From assembly GCA_026390775.1 (NCBI GenBank), contig JAPLFF010000007.1, positions 806,001 to 870,000 of the forward strand: a DNA stretch of 64,000 bases, in the 5' to 3' direction. Positions 1-8,320 of the stretch are shown here, one piece after another; positions within the stretch are counted from its first letter, which is position 1, and every line of letters starts with the position of its first letter. The stretch is from Ignavibacteriales bacterium (GTDB taxonomy: Bacteria > Bacteroidota > Ignavibacteria > Ignavibacteriales > Melioribacteraceae). The notes under the pieces were generated by a model. That model had not been told where the DNA came from and ran no database searches. It saw nothing but the letters and a program-made list of their open reading frames with translations. Both the position numbers and the translations under genes were made by a program.

Positions 1-828
1 CGAAATAACGGCGGCGGATCGCTTCAAGAAGCAATTCAATTAACCGGTTTGTTTATCAAAGATGGTCCAGTTGTTCAAGTAAAGAATTCCTCAAACATGG
101 TAGAAGTTGATCAAGACCCCGATCCAACTATTTTTTATGATGGACCGCTTGCTGTTATGACAAACAGATTTAGTGCTTCGGCATCAGAAATTTTTGCCGC
201 TGCAATTCAAGATTACGGCAGAGGACTTATTCTTGGTTCAAATACTTACGGTAAAGGTACTGTTCAAAATATGATTGACCTTAACCGGGCATTACCAATG
301 ACAAATAAGAAATTAGGTCAATTGAAAATAACTATACAAAAATTTTATAGGATAACAGGCAGCAGTACTCAACGTCTCGGCGTTAAACCTGATATTAGTT
401 TCCCTTCACAGTTCACAGCAAAAGAATTTGGAGAAAGTTCACAGCCAAGTGCATTACCCTGGGATCAAATTCAATCTGCACAGTTTAAACCGTACTCTGA
501 TCTATCAAAATATTTTCCTCTTTTGGAAAAGGAACATAACGATAGAATAAAAAATGATATTGAATTCAATTTTATGTTGGATGATATAAAAGCGTTTAAC
601 CAAAACAGAGATAAAAAAACACTTTCGCTAAACGAATCTGTTCGTAAGCAGGAGCGTGATCAAGCTGAAGTTAATAAAAAGAAGAAAGATGAAGAGCGGG
701 CAAAATATTTGGGATTAAAAATTGATGATAAAAAAGAAGTTGAAGTACCTAAAACAAAAGTGACTGATTTTGAATTAAAAGAAAGCGGAAGAATTCTAGC
801 GGATTTAATTTTAGCAAAAATTGGTTGA
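1..828 (+). CDS. S41 family C-terminal processing peptidase (Prc/CtpA type), 5' partial
   Basis: The reading frame is open from base 1, so the N-terminal part (signal sequence, PDZ domain, first half of the protease fold) lies outside the window. The visible part starts at the GGG strand of the S41 core. It carries the catalytic serine in FSASASEIFA and the general-base lysine in YGKGTVQ, about 26 residues apart as in tail-specific proteases. The roughly 130-residue C-terminal tail is rich in Lys and Glu, resembling the helical C-terminal extension of Prc/Tsp enzymes. The expected role is periplasmic cleavage of proteins from the C-terminus. The family call is firm; the substrate is unknown. 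The stop is TGA. Confidence 0.9.
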   Translation, partial: RNNGGGSLQEAIQLTGLFIKDGPVVQVKNSSNMVEVDQDPDPTIFYDGPLAVMTNRFSASASEIFAAAIQDYGRGLILGSNTYGKGTVQNMIDLNRALPMTNKKLGQLKITIQKFYRITGSSTQRLGVKPDISFPSQFTAKEFGESSQPSALPWDQIQSAQFKPYSDLSKYFPLLEKEHNDRIKNDIEFNFMLDDIKAFNQNRDKKTLSLNESVRKQERDQAEVNKKKKDEERAKYLGLKIDDKKEVEVPKTKVTDFELKESGRILADLILAKIG

Positions 829-1020
829 ACTCCTTCTCTCCTTTTATTCCCTCCCCTTACTAATGAGAGGGACGCATGGTTGGGATTCAAGTAAACATAT
901 CTCCCTCTGACTTGGCATTATTAATTAATGCTGACTTTCTCGATCTAATTTAAAGAGGCTTCCTTTTGCTGTTAAATGGATTTTTCTTAAATTTGCCATC
1001 AAAATTAATGGAGATAAACC

Positions 1021-1182
1021 ATGGCAAAGCAACAGTCCTTCGGTGATAAAGCGAAAGGAAAGGTTAAGTCAAGTGTTGTAAATGTGAAATTTATTAAAAC
1101 CGTAAAAAGCGGTAACAGTTATAAATTTCATGAGAAGTTTGTTAAGCTTGATGATATCAGCAAAGTGACAACCCTTAAATAA
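1021..1182 (+). CDS. Small basic protein of 53 aa, unknown function
   Basis: ATG is preceded by GGAG at 1010-1013 with good spacing. The frame runs 53 codons to TAA and is followed 23 bp later by a strong intrinsic terminator, so this is a credible gene. The product is Lys-rich (MAKQQSFGDKAKGKVK at the start), has no Cys, no signal peptide and no membrane segment. The second half alternates charged and hydrophobic residues (VKFIKTVKS, YKFHEKFVKL), which would suit a small beta-rich or nucleic-acid-binding fold. I do not recognise the family. It follows the S41 protease by 192 bp on the same strand. Confidence 0.7.
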   Translation: MAKQQSFGDKAKGKVKSSVVNVKFIKTVKSGNSYKFHEKFVKLDDISKVTTLK

Positions 1183-1205
1183 AAATTATTGCTTAAAACA
1201 AAGAA

Positions 1206-1228
1206 CCCCGACCTCGTCGGGGTTTTTC
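1206..1228 (+). terminator. Intrinsic terminator after the 53-aa gene
   Basis: A perfect 7-bp stem (CCCCGAC / GTCGGGG) with a 3-nt loop is followed by TTTTT. It lies between convergent genes and may also help end the minus-strand Nfu transcript. The same stem recurs at 17850. Confidence 0.88.
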
Positions 1229-1250
1229 ATTTTAAGGAAAAGTAATTCTG

Positions 1251-1799
1251 TTAATCTGCAGAAACTACTTCTATGGAAGGATTCACTTCCCGGCGTAATA
1301 AATTCTCAATTGCTACCAAAGTTCCTCTAATAGAACTGGGACAGCTGCCACAAGCGCCTTGATATTTAATCTTAAGTATATAACCTTCCATCCCGGTAAC
1401 TTCAAGTCCGCCGCCATCTCCTGCAAGCGCGGGGCGAACACGCTGATCTAATATTTCATTTACTTTTTTAAGAAGTGCAGTTTCTTCTTCGCTGTTGACT
1501 ATTGTACTTACATTTTCTGCCGGTATCAACGACTTATCAAAATTTTTGATGAACTCAACAAACGGACGCTGTATTTGTCCCCAGGCAACTTTAGCTTCTT
1601 TTTCGATCGTAATAAATTTATCCATATAAAAAACAGAAACAACTCCGGAAATTTCAAAAATGCCTTTTGCCAGCGGATCATTCTGAGCTTCTTCTTTTGT
1701 TTTAAAATTGCGCGTTTCTTTAATTAAAAGTTTTTCATTTATAACAAATTTAAGTGCCTGCGGATTCGGTGTAAGATCTACATCTTGAACTAGTAACAT
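1251..1799 (-). CDS. Nfu/NifU-type Fe-S cluster scaffold or carrier protein
   Basis: This 182-aa cytoplasmic protein has two domains. Residues 1-90 resemble the Nfu N-terminal domain (NPQALKF near the start, then FEISGVVSVFYMDKFITI). Residues 105-182 are the NifU-like C-terminal domain with RPALAGDGGGLE and the cluster-binding CGSCPSS (CxxC). Nfu proteins receive [4Fe-4S] clusters and deliver them to apo-proteins, which suits a genome with IspG and many Fe-S respiratory proteins. It stands alone, convergent with the 53-aa gene and separated from the upstream hydrolase by about 130 bp. The family is clear; whether it acts as scaffold or carrier cannot be told. Confidence 0.92.
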   Translation of the reverse strand: MLLVQDVDLTPNPQALKFVINEKLLIKETRNFKTKEEAQNDPLAKGIFEISGVVSVFYMDKFITIEKEAKVAWGQIQRPFVEFIKNFDKSLIPAENVSTIVNSEEETALLKKVNEILDQRVRPALAGDGGGLEVTGMEGYILKIKYQGACGSCPSSIRGTLVAIENLLRREVNPSIEVVSAD

Positions 1800-1930
1800 A
1801 TTTAACTCCTTTTCTTCCTAAACAAATAGTATTTCAAATTAGTTTCGCTGCAACATTATCAAAAATTGGTTAGGGATTCAAGTTATGAAGTGAGAGAAAT
1901 TAATTAACATGTTAAAATCTTTGTTTTGAT

Positions 1931-2776
1931 TCAGATGTTTGCAAGATATTTTCTAATCTCATAAACCACTTTTTTGCTATGAGTTCCTTTATTGGTCTCC
2001 ATATCAACATATGTTGCATTTTTCATTGATGATACAATTCTTTTTAAATTTTCCGGTTCATGCAGTTTATCTTTTGATCCACCAAGAATTAAAGTCGGAT
2101 ACTCAATTTTATCCAGTAAATTCCAAACAGAATATTTGTAAACAGAAAGTGCTGCTTTTTTCAGTTTCCAAGGATCTGCAAAATTCAAAACGCTGCTGTA
2201 CTTTTCATATTGTTCGTAATCATGTTTAACATTCATCCGAAAAGTTTTTAAATACCATTTTAAATACGGTTTAATAAAATTATATAGAGGAGGATAAAAT
2301 AATTTTATAACAAGAACGCCCCACGGCGGTATACGGAATTCTGCATTGGGACCAATGAGAATTAAACTAAATGGTTTCACTTGTAAATCTTTACAACAAT
2401 TCAATATTGATGTTGCTCCTAGAGAACTTCCCAACAAAATATATTTTCGGTTTTGCAGTTTTAAAATCTCAATTAGCCGAATTATATCATTACCTATTTC
2501 TTCAACGCTGTAATCGGCTTTCTCTTTTATCTGAGATGAAATTTTTTCTCTTGTCTCTAGATAATAAACCGTGAAATCTTTTGTCATCTCCTTCAAAACC
2601 TCATGCCAGCCTTTAATCATAGAAATCCATCCGGGAACGAAAACAACTGCCGGATTATTATTTATTAAAGGCGGAGTGAATGTGATTAGTTTGAGCTGAA
2701 CATTTTCAGAGATGGGAATCATCTCTTCTTTGAATATTGTTCCTGGTGCACAGAATTCTATTAAATTAATTTCCAT
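1931..2776 (-). CDS. Alpha/beta hydrolase
   Basis: This 281-aa protein has an alpha/beta-hydrolase fold. It shows the oxyanion strand VVFVPGW, the nucleophile elbow GSSLG (Ser118), the acid in GGSKDKLHEP and a His in GTHSKK near the C-terminus. There is no signal peptide. Its ATG lies one base after the TAA of the upstream sugar-kinase fragment (TAATATG), so translation is probably coupled to that gene. Substrate is unknown. A lipase-like or esterase role is only a fold-level guess. Confidence 0.82.
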   Translation of the reverse strand: MEINLIEFCAPGTIFKEEMIPISENVQLKLITFTPPLINNNPAVVFVPGWISMIKGWHEVLKEMTKDFTVYYLETREKISSQIKEKADYSVEEIGNDIIRLIEILKLQNRKYILLGSSLGATSILNCCKDLQVKPFSLILIGPNAEFRIPPWGVLVIKLFYPPLYNFIKPYLKWYLKTFRMNVKHDYEQYEKYSSVLNFADPWKLKKAALSVYKYSVWNLLDKIEYPTLILGGSKDKLHEPENLKRIVSSMKNATYVDMETNKGTHSKKVVYEIRKYLANI

Positions 2777-2777
2777 A

Positions 2778-3329
2778 TTAGAATTGAGATGAAGAACGAT
2801 TTTTGTTCATTCGTTTGTACCAACGCTTGTTGTTTTTGTAAATGTTTTTGAAGTTGACAAAAAGTTTATCGTACAAATCACGTTTTGTCGGATCAGGATA
2901 AAATGTTTTATCAATACTTATATATTTTTTGATATCATCGAATGATTGGATATAACCGAGCGTCATGCTAGCAAGCAAAGCGATTCCTCTTGCGCCGGCT
3001 TGTTGAGGATCGGAAACACGGTTGATTTTTCTGTTTAATATGTCTGCAAAAATTTGGCACCAGATATCGCTCTTTGCACCGCCGCCAATAATATTTAATT
3101 GTTCCACCTTCGAATATAAATTTTCAAGCGTCTCCATTGCCCATCTAGTATTGAAAGCAATTCCTTCGAACACAGCACGAACAAGATGTTCTCTTGAATG
3201 ATCCAGACTTACATTATATAATCCCGCTCTCACATGCTCATCATCAAGAGGACATCTTTCGCCAAACATCCAAGGAGTAAACATTAAACCATTTGCACCA
3301 GGACCGGCTTTAACTGCAAGTTCATCCAT
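2778..3329 (-). CDS. FGGY carbohydrate kinase, C-terminal fragment after an in-frame TAG
   Basis: This 183-aa piece is the second actin-like domain of an FGGY kinase (xylulokinase-like). It carries GANGLMFTPWMFGERCPL, the FEGIAFNTRWAMETLE helix and the adenosine-binding loop NIIGGGAKSDIWCQI. It is in the same reading frame as the fragment at 3354-4370. Only one TAG and eight sense codons (HRANLYEI) separate the two, so the original gene was one ORF of about 530 codons. An ATG 24 nt after the stop could allow re-initiation, but I see no good Shine-Dalgarno site. Alone it lacks the sugar-binding domain and should be inactive. Confidence 0.85.
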   Translation of the reverse strand: MDELAVKAGPGANGLMFTPWMFGERCPLDDEHVRAGLYNVSLDHSREHLVRAVFEGIAFNTRWAMETLENLYSKVEQLNIIGGGAKSDIWCQIFADILNRKINRVSDPQQAGARGIALLASMTLGYIQSFDDIKKYISIDKTFYPDPTKRDLYDKLFVNFKNIYKNNKRWYKRMNKNRSSSQF

Positions 3330-3353
3330 TATTTCATAGAGATTTGCACGATG

Positions 3354-4370
3354 CTATTCTTCTTTTAGTATTTCTTCGTGATAAAGAATTTTATTTTTCA
3401 ACCACTCTAGACAAATTCCCGCAGTTTCCTGATGTGCCATTCCCAAATAATATTTATCTGGATATGCACTTCCGATACAACCTGTATAATGTGCAAGGTC
3501 AATTTTTCTTTTTGAAAAATGCCCGGCAACCCAACCGCTTGTTCCTAAGCTGATGTGAAGTTCACCTTCATCAATAGCTGCGGAACCTAAAGCGGCAGAT
3601 GCCAAATCTCCGGCGCCGTTTACAATCGGAGTTCCTTCCAATAATCCGGTTTTAACAGATGCTTCTTTTGTAACATAGCCTGCAATGGCTGCGCTTGGTT
3701 TTACTTCGCTCAATTGATCGGGAGTAATCTCTGCATACTTACAAAGTTTTACATCCCACACATTTTTATTTTTTCTTGTATCTAGAAACCACCAGATTAC
3801 TGCAATATCAACAGATGTTACCATACTTCCGGTTAATTTATAAATGATAAAATCTTTTGCATCAATAAATTTTCTGGTCTTCGCAAATAATTCCGGCTCA
3901 TTATATTTCATCCATAAAATTTTTCCTATCTGATCTTTTCCGGTTGTACCCGGCGCTCCTCCGGTTTTAATTAAGAATTTAGGAAGCCGAAAGATGTTGT
4001 ATCCCATCACTCTTGGTTTCTTCCAAAACTTTTCGCGAATGATATCGGCACTTCTTCCATCGAGCCAGCTAATAGCATTACGAACCGGGTTACCGTCTTT
4101 ATCCAACGCAACAACATTTTGAGTTTGTGTTGAAAAAGTCATTCCGACAATATCTTTCGGATTGATCGAAGTTTTTTGAATTACATCTCTTGTTGTTTCG
4201 CAGACCGCATCCCACCAATCAAGCGGATCTTGTTCTGCATAATTTGGTTTTGGGTGATACAACGGATAATGTTTTTTTGCTGAATCAATAATCTTGCCGG
4301 TTACGGTAACAAGAATTGCTTTATCAGCACTTGTACCCATATCATGTGCAATTATATATTTCTCTGGCAT
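3354..4370 (-). CDS. FGGY carbohydrate kinase (xylulokinase-like), N-terminal fragment ending at a premature TAG
   Basis: This 338-aa piece contains the first actin-like domain: the phosphate-binding strand DMGTSADKAILV, the FGGY segments SWLDGRSADI and GAGDLASAALG, and LHISLGTSGWVAGH. It stops at TAG (3354-3356), just after MAHQETAGICLEWLKN, in the middle of the fold. The same frame continues without any indel into the C-terminal domain. FGGY kinases phosphorylate sugars such as xylulose, glycerol or gluconate; the substrate here is not determinable. Both halves look otherwise unmutated, which fits a recent nonsense mutation, a base-call error or readthrough. It sits in a minus-strand run after proS, rsmI and the DUF1569 gene. 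Confidence 0.88.
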   Translation of the reverse strand: MPEKYIIAHDMGTSADKAILVTVTGKIIDSAKKHYPLYHPKPNYAEQDPLDWWDAVCETTRDVIQKTSINPKDIVGMTFSTQTQNVVALDKDGNPVRNAISWLDGRSADIIREKFWKKPRVMGYNIFRLPKFLIKTGGAPGTTGKDQIGKILWMKYNEPELFAKTRKFIDAKDFIIYKLTGSMVTSVDIAVIWWFLDTRKNKNVWDVKLCKYAEITPDQLSEVKPSAAIAGYVTKEASVKTGLLEGTPIVNGAGDLASAALGSAAIDEGELHISLGTSGWVAGHFSKRKIDLAHYTGCIGSAYPDKYYLGMAHQETAGICLEWLKNKILYHEEILKEE

Positions 4371-4402
4371 TAGTTAATCCTTATACATAAAAAAATATAA
4401 AC

Positions 4403-4852
4403 TCAAACACCAAACTGTGTAAGATGATGATCAAGATGTTTATACTGCAATGAACCCCACTCGGCTGGCGTTAATTTTCCGAAAAAGGAATGCGGATTTG
4501 TAGTGCACTTTGCTTCTCCGCCTTGATGAAATTGATTAATCAATCCGATAAGATTTTGTTTTTCGTTTTCAAATGCTTCCGGGTTTTTAATAATAAAAGC
4601 TGGATTTGTGGGACTATTTTTCTTGATCGGTTTTTCTCCGACTCCAGAAGATTTAAAGAATTTACCAATTAACTTTCCTATAAGGAGTTGCGGAAAAAAT
4701 TTTGTACCGATTGCCGTTTCCAAACCGATTGAACAATGTGCCAGCATTTGATCAACATTCATCTTTCCCCATTGCCTTTGAATGTTAGGGGAAAGTTTAT
4801 TTACTCTGTTAATAATTCCATCAACAACTTCTTTTTGATATAGAGTCTTCAT
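4403..4852 (-). CDS. DUF1569 / DinB-superfamily protein
   Basis: This 149-aa soluble protein matches the DUF1569 pattern of the DinB-like four-helix superfamily. It has an N-terminal helix (INRVNKLSPN), then WGKMNVDQMLAHCSIGLE with a putative metal-ligand His, and a C-terminal HKHLDHHL-like segment (YKHLDHHLTQFGV) supplying further His residues. DinB-superfamily proteins often bind a divalent metal and some are thiol-dependent transferases, but DUF1569 has no settled function. It lies 12 bp downstream of rsmI and 32 bp upstream of the broken FGGY kinase, so it is probably in that operon. Confidence 0.82.
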   Translation of the reverse strand: MKTLYQKEVVDGIINRVNKLSPNIQRQWGKMNVDQMLAHCSIGLETAIGTKFFPQLLIGKLIGKFFKSSGVGEKPIKKNSPTNPAFIIKNPEAFENEKQNLIGLINQFHQGGEAKCTTNPHSFFGKLTPAEWGSLQYKHLDHHLTQFGV

Positions 4853-4864
4853 CGCGCAGCCCTA

Positions 4865-5539
4865 TTATTTATTATTGATTAATAGAACAAACTCACCTTT
4901 AAGATTTTTCTCGGATACTGATTTTAATATCTCAGAAACAGTTCCTCTAAAAAACTTTTCTGTTGGAAGTGTTAGATTGAATGCTACAACAATTTTTGTT
5001 GAACCGCCGAATATTTTTGAAATGTCAGTTAAGATTGCTTTTAACCGGTATGGCGTTTCCATTAGAACAATTAATTCTTTAACGCTCTTTAACCTAAGTA
5101 ATTCTTTCTTGCGCATATCACTTTTCTGTGAGAGCCAACCGGCGTAATAGAATTTATCAAGATTGAAACCCGAACCAACAAGTGCGGGCAGCAATGAACT
5201 TGCGCCGGGGATTGGAACAACGTCAATCTTTGCTGTTACACACATTTGGACAAGTAGGTTTCCGGGATCTGAAAAGAGTGGAGTGCCGCAATCAGAGATT
5301 AACGCAGCAGATTTTCCTTCTTTGATTTTTTGAAGAATTTCTTGAGAAGATTCTTTTTCGTTGTGTTCATTAAGTGAGATTAATTCTTTTTCTATTTGAT
5401 AGTGAGAAAGTAATCGTCTCGCTTCCTTGAATTCTTCACAAATAACAAAATCAACCGACTTTAGAACGTTGACCGCACGGAAAGAAATATCTTTGTAGTT
5501 ACCGATAGGTGTAGAAACAATGTACAGCTTTGAATTCAT
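4865..5539 (-). CDS. rsmI: 16S rRNA (cytidine(1402)-2'-O)-methyltransferase
   Basis: RsmI methylates the 2'-OH of C1402 in the decoding centre of 16S rRNA using SAM. The 224-aa product has the N-terminal signature YIVSTPIGNYKDIS, the FVICEE strand, the SDCGTPLFSDPG loop and the PGASSLLPAL segment, all typical of the tetrapyrrole-methylase fold of RsmI. I chose the ATG at 5539 (MNSKLYIVS). The frame is open ten codons further to 5569, but that part lies inside the intergenic hairpin repeat and adds residues (MNFANSAVKN) absent from the family. It follows proS by about 95 bp. Confidence 0.93.
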   Translation of the reverse strand: MNSKLYIVSTPIGNYKDISFRAVNVLKSVDFVICEEFKEARRLLSHYQIEKELISLNEHNEKESSQEILQKIKEGKSAALISDCGTPLFSDPGNLLVQMCVTAKIDVVPIPGASSLLPALVGSGFNLDKFYYAGWLSQKSDMRKKELLRLKSVKELIVLMETPYRLKAILTDISKIFGGSTKIVVAFNLTLPTEKFFRGTVSEILKSVSEKNLKGEFVLLINNK

Positions 5540-5545
5540 GTTTTT

Positions 5546-5621
5546 AACCGCAGAGTTCGCAAAGTTCAATGCAAAGATCGCAAAGTTTTTTCTCAGCGGA
5601 CTTTGCGTATTCTCCGCGGTC
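5546..5621. repeat. Intergenic hairpin repeat (ACCGCAGAG...CTCCGCGGT type)
   Basis: Two imperfect inverted arms face each other between rsmI and proS: ACCGCAGAGTTCGCAAAGT at 5547-5565 and ACTTTGCGTATTCTCCGCGGT at 5600-5620. The loop contains further GCAAAG direct repeats. The GC-rich, word-repetitive composition differs from the flanking AT-rich DNA and resembles dispersed intergenic palindromes. Confidence 0.7.
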
Positions 5622-5634
5622 TTTGCGTTTAGCT

Positions 5635-7320
5635 TTAAATCAATTCTTTTAGAATAGAATTCAATTGGTTAAGTTCAACTATTTTTTTCTCACCGGTTTT
5701 TCTGTTTTTCACTTCAACTTTGCCGTCCTTCAAATTTTTCTCGCCTACAATTAATTGAACAGGCATTCCAAGCAAATCCGCATCATTGAATTTGAATCCT
5801 GCACTCGCTTCAAGACGGTCATCAAACAGCACCTCGTAACCTTCTGCAATCAAATCAATGTAAAGTTTTTCACAAGTTTTGGAAACGAGATCGTTTTTCA
5901 TATTCAATCCGATCAAATGAATATCAAATGGGTTGAGAGGTTTTTTCCAAATAATTCCTTTCTCATCATAATTCTGCTCAAGGAAGCAAGCAAAGATTCT
6001 TTCCACACCAATACCGTAACTTCCCATCACTATCGGATGTTCTTTCCCGTTTTCATCAAGATAAAGTACGCCAAGCGCTACAGAATATTTTGTCCCGAGT
6101 TTGAAAATGTGTCCGAGTTCTATTGCTTTGAACACATCTAAAGTTGAACCGCATCGGATACATTTTTCTCCGTTCTCTGCTGTACGCAGATCAAAGTATT
6201 CACATTTCTGAACGTCACGCTTCAAATCTATTCCGCCGATGTGAAAATCATTTTTGTTCGCACCGCTGTAAAGATTATTTCCATCCTTCAATAGATTATC
6301 TGCAATTATTCTATGTGGAAATCCGATCGGACCGATTGAACCGGCATCTGCACCAGAAATCTCTTTCAGTTCTTCAGGATGTGCGGGACGAACATTCCCG
6401 CCGAGAACATTTGCTAGTTTTGTTTCATTCACTTCATCGTTACCGAGCATTAAAACTAAAACAGGTTTGCTATCGTGAATGTAAATTCTTGACTTAGCGG
6501 TTTCGTGTTCATCAATTTTTAAGAATTCGCAAAGTTCATCTATTGTGTGAACATTCGGTGTTGATATTTCAAAAAGTTCCTTCGATTCTTTTTGACGCTG
6601 AACTGATTGAGCAACAGACTGTGCAACTTCAGCATTGGAAGCATATCCGCACTTCTCGCAATAAGCAACAGTATCTTCGCCAGCATCACTCTTAACCATA
6701 AACTCTTCGGATTTACTTCCGCCCATTGCACCGCTTGAAGCACCTACAACAAAATATTTTAACCCGCAGCGGTCAAAAATTGCCCGGTAAGCTTTATCAT
6801 GAAGAGCATAACCAACATCCAACCCGGCTTCATCACGGTCGAGTGTGTAAGCATCCTTCATAATAAATTGTCTTCCGCGTATAACTCCGCTTCTCGGACG
6901 CGGTTCATTTCTAAACTTAGTCTGTATCTGATACCAGATTTGCGGCAGATCTTTGTAAGAAGCGATGGAACCCTTAGCATGATATGCAACAATCTCTTCG
7001 TGCGTCGGAGCTAAAACATAATCGCGGTTCTTAATATGAAAAAGAATATCTCCGAATGCTTCAACTCTTCCGGTCTGTTCCCAAATTTCTTTTGGATTTA
7101 ATGCCGGAAAATGAAATTCCTGTCCGCCGATTGCATTCATCTCTTCGCGGATGATATCCATAATTTTTCTTAGAACTTTATATCCAAGCGGCAGCCATGA
7201 ATATATTCCGGCTGATACTTGTCTTACTAATCCAGCACGGATCATTAAAATGTGACTCGGAATTACCGCATCATTAGGTACTTCTTTTAAGGTCGGAATA
7301 AACGATTTACTTACTCTCAT
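5635..7320 (-). CDS. proS: Prolyl-tRNA synthetase
   Basis: This 561-aa protein is a full-length bacterial-type (class IIa) ProRS, which charges tRNA-Pro. Motif 1 lies near residues 20-60 (HILMIRAGLVRQVSAGIYSWLP). Motif 2 includes FRNEPRPRSGVIRGRQF, and motif 3 is near MGSYGIGVERIFA. The region around residues 225-390 fits the YbaK-like editing insertion (INS) that hydrolyses Ala-tRNA-Pro. The C-terminal anticodon domain follows (FDIHLIGLNMKN, YEVLFDDRLEASAGFKFNDADLLGMP). It appears to head the minus-strand run proS-rsmI-DUF1569-FGGY-hydrolase. The upstream region holds a TATCTTTG box on the minus strand (7346-7353) that could be a -7 element. Confidence 0.97.
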   Translation of the reverse strand: MRVSKSFIPTLKEVPNDAVIPSHILMIRAGLVRQVSAGIYSWLPLGYKVLRKIMDIIREEMNAIGGQEFHFPALNPKEIWEQTGRVEAFGDILFHIKNRDYVLAPTHEEIVAYHAKGSIASYKDLPQIWYQIQTKFRNEPRPRSGVIRGRQFIMKDAYTLDRDEAGLDVGYALHDKAYRAIFDRCGLKYFVVGASSGAMGGSKSEEFMVKSDAGEDTVAYCEKCGYASNAEVAQSVAQSVQRQKESKELFEISTPNVHTIDELCEFLKIDEHETAKSRIYIHDSKPVLVLMLGNDEVNETKLANVLGGNVRPAHPEELKEISGADAGSIGPIGFPHRIIADNLLKDGNNLYSGANKNDFHIGGIDLKRDVQKCEYFDLRTAENGEKCIRCGSTLDVFKAIELGHIFKLGTKYSVALGVLYLDENGKEHPIVMGSYGIGVERIFACFLEQNYDEKGIIWKKPLNPFDIHLIGLNMKNDLVSKTCEKLYIDLIAEGYEVLFDDRLEASAGFKFNDADLLGMPVQLIVGEKNLKDGKVEVKNRKTGEKKIVELNQLNSILKELI

Positions 7321-7402
7321 TACAATATTGTTTTTGTTAGAAAATTATGGACAAAGATAAGAAATGAAGAAGCGAGATGGAAATTTTGAATGAATGAGTA
7401 AA

Positions 7403-7437
7403 TTGATTTCAGACAAATCTTTTTCTGCTTATCTTTG
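7403..7437 (+). promoter_or_regulatory. Possible Bacteroidota-type promoter for the hydrolase-decarboxylase pair
   Basis: A TTG at 7403-7405 and TATCTTTG at 7430-7437 resemble the -33 TTG / -7 TAnnTTTG promoter of Bacteroidota. The 24-nt spacer is at the long end of the usual range. The ATG follows 34 bp later. Confidence 0.3.
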
Positions 7438-7471
7438 AATAGAAGAAATGACAAATGCCAAGGTATGAGCA

Positions 7472-8311
7472 ATGACAGATTTTGATCCTGTAACTCAAGA
7501 TAACCCTAATGCCAATTCTAAATTTCCATCATCATTATCCCCAGCTGTTTTTATTAGCGGCGGATCAAAAGTTTTAGGTACAATGTTTATTACCTCCGGT
7601 GAAGGACTGCATCCAACTGTTTTGCTCTTAACCGGTTTCCCGGGCAATGAAGTGAATTACGATATTGCACACATGCTTCAGCGCCAGGGATTTAATGTGT
7701 TCACGTTTTATAGCCGCGGTTCATGGGGAAGTGAAGGTGAATTTTCCTGGAAGAATCTTATTGAAGATATACCTGCGGCAGTAACATTTTTAAAAGATAA
7801 TTTATGCAGAGAAAAATTTCAAGTAGATAAAAATAGAATTGTGTTTGTTGGTTATAGTATGGGAGGATTCTCTGCCCTCTTGAATTCGATTCAATTTGAT
7901 GATATAAAAAATGTTTGTGCGATAGCGCCGTTTAACTTCGGAATGTTTGGACAATTATTAACAATGACTGAAGAAATAAAAAAAAATAGTTCGGAAAGAA
8001 TGTTACGTGCAAAGGATTTTGTGAACTGTCCCTCTCCGGAAAAACTTTTAGATGAATTGATCCAACATAAAAACGATTGGGATCTTATTAATCATGCCGA
8101 AAAACTTTCACAAAAAAATCTTCTTATCATAAGCGCTAAGAATGATACAACAGCACCTATAGAATTGCATCATAAGCCTGTGGTTGGTGCACTCAAACTC
8201 GCAAATTCTAACGTTAAAGATTTCATACTTGAAGCCGGTCATTCCTTTTCCGAAAAACGGATTCAACTGATGAGACTAATTTCAGATTGGGTAAACCAAA
8301 TAAAATTTTAG
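7472..8311 (+). CDS. Alpha/beta hydrolase (dienelactone hydrolase / prolyl oligopeptidase-like fold)
   Basis: This 279-aa soluble protein has a complete alpha/beta-hydrolase core. It shows LLTGFPGNE for the oxyanion region, YSRGSWGSEG, the nucleophile elbow GYSMGG (Ser129), the acid in SAKNDTTAP and the catalytic His in EAGHSFSEKR near the C-terminus. It resembles short-chain serine peptidases or esterases annotated as alpha/beta hydrolases. It is followed 9 bp later by a PLP decarboxylase on the same strand, so they are probably co-transcribed. Substrate is unknown. Confidence 0.85.
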   Translation: MTDFDPVTQDNPNANSKFPSSLSPAVFISGGSKVLGTMFITSGEGLHPTVLLLTGFPGNEVNYDIAHMLQRQGFNVFTFYSRGSWGSEGEFSWKNLIEDIPAAVTFLKDNLCREKFQVDKNRIVFVGYSMGGFSALLNSIQFDDIKNVCAIAPFNFGMFGQLLTMTEEIKKNSSERMLRAKDFVNCPSPEKLLDELIQHKNDWDLINHAEKLSQKNLLIISAKNDTTAPIELHHKPVVGALKLANSNVKDFILEAGHSFSEKRIQLMRLISDWVNQIKF

Positions 8312-8320
8312 AGAAAGAGC

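Noticed and set aside
833-883. CCCTC / GAGGG inverted pair after the S41 gene as a terminator
   Set aside because: There is no T tract after the stem and pairing is short, so I do not call it.
660-890. Minus-strand ORF of 76 codons over the end of the S41 protease gene
   Set aside because: It is antisense to the protease tail and low in complexity, with no family likeness.
874-951. A 25-codon ORF (MVGIQVNIS...) between the S41 and 53-aa genes
   Set aside because: It lacks a ribosome-binding site and any support beyond an open frame.
3354-3356. TAG as a recoded sense codon (for example pyrrolysine or general reassignment)
   Set aside because: TAG ends at least eight intact genes in the window, with no extension into conserved sequence, so it is a normal stop here. 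No pyrrolysine genes are seen.
5755-6497. Plus-strand ORFs of 117-128 codons inside proS
   Set aside because: They are antisense to a fully conserved prolyl-tRNA synthetase and show no recognisable domain.
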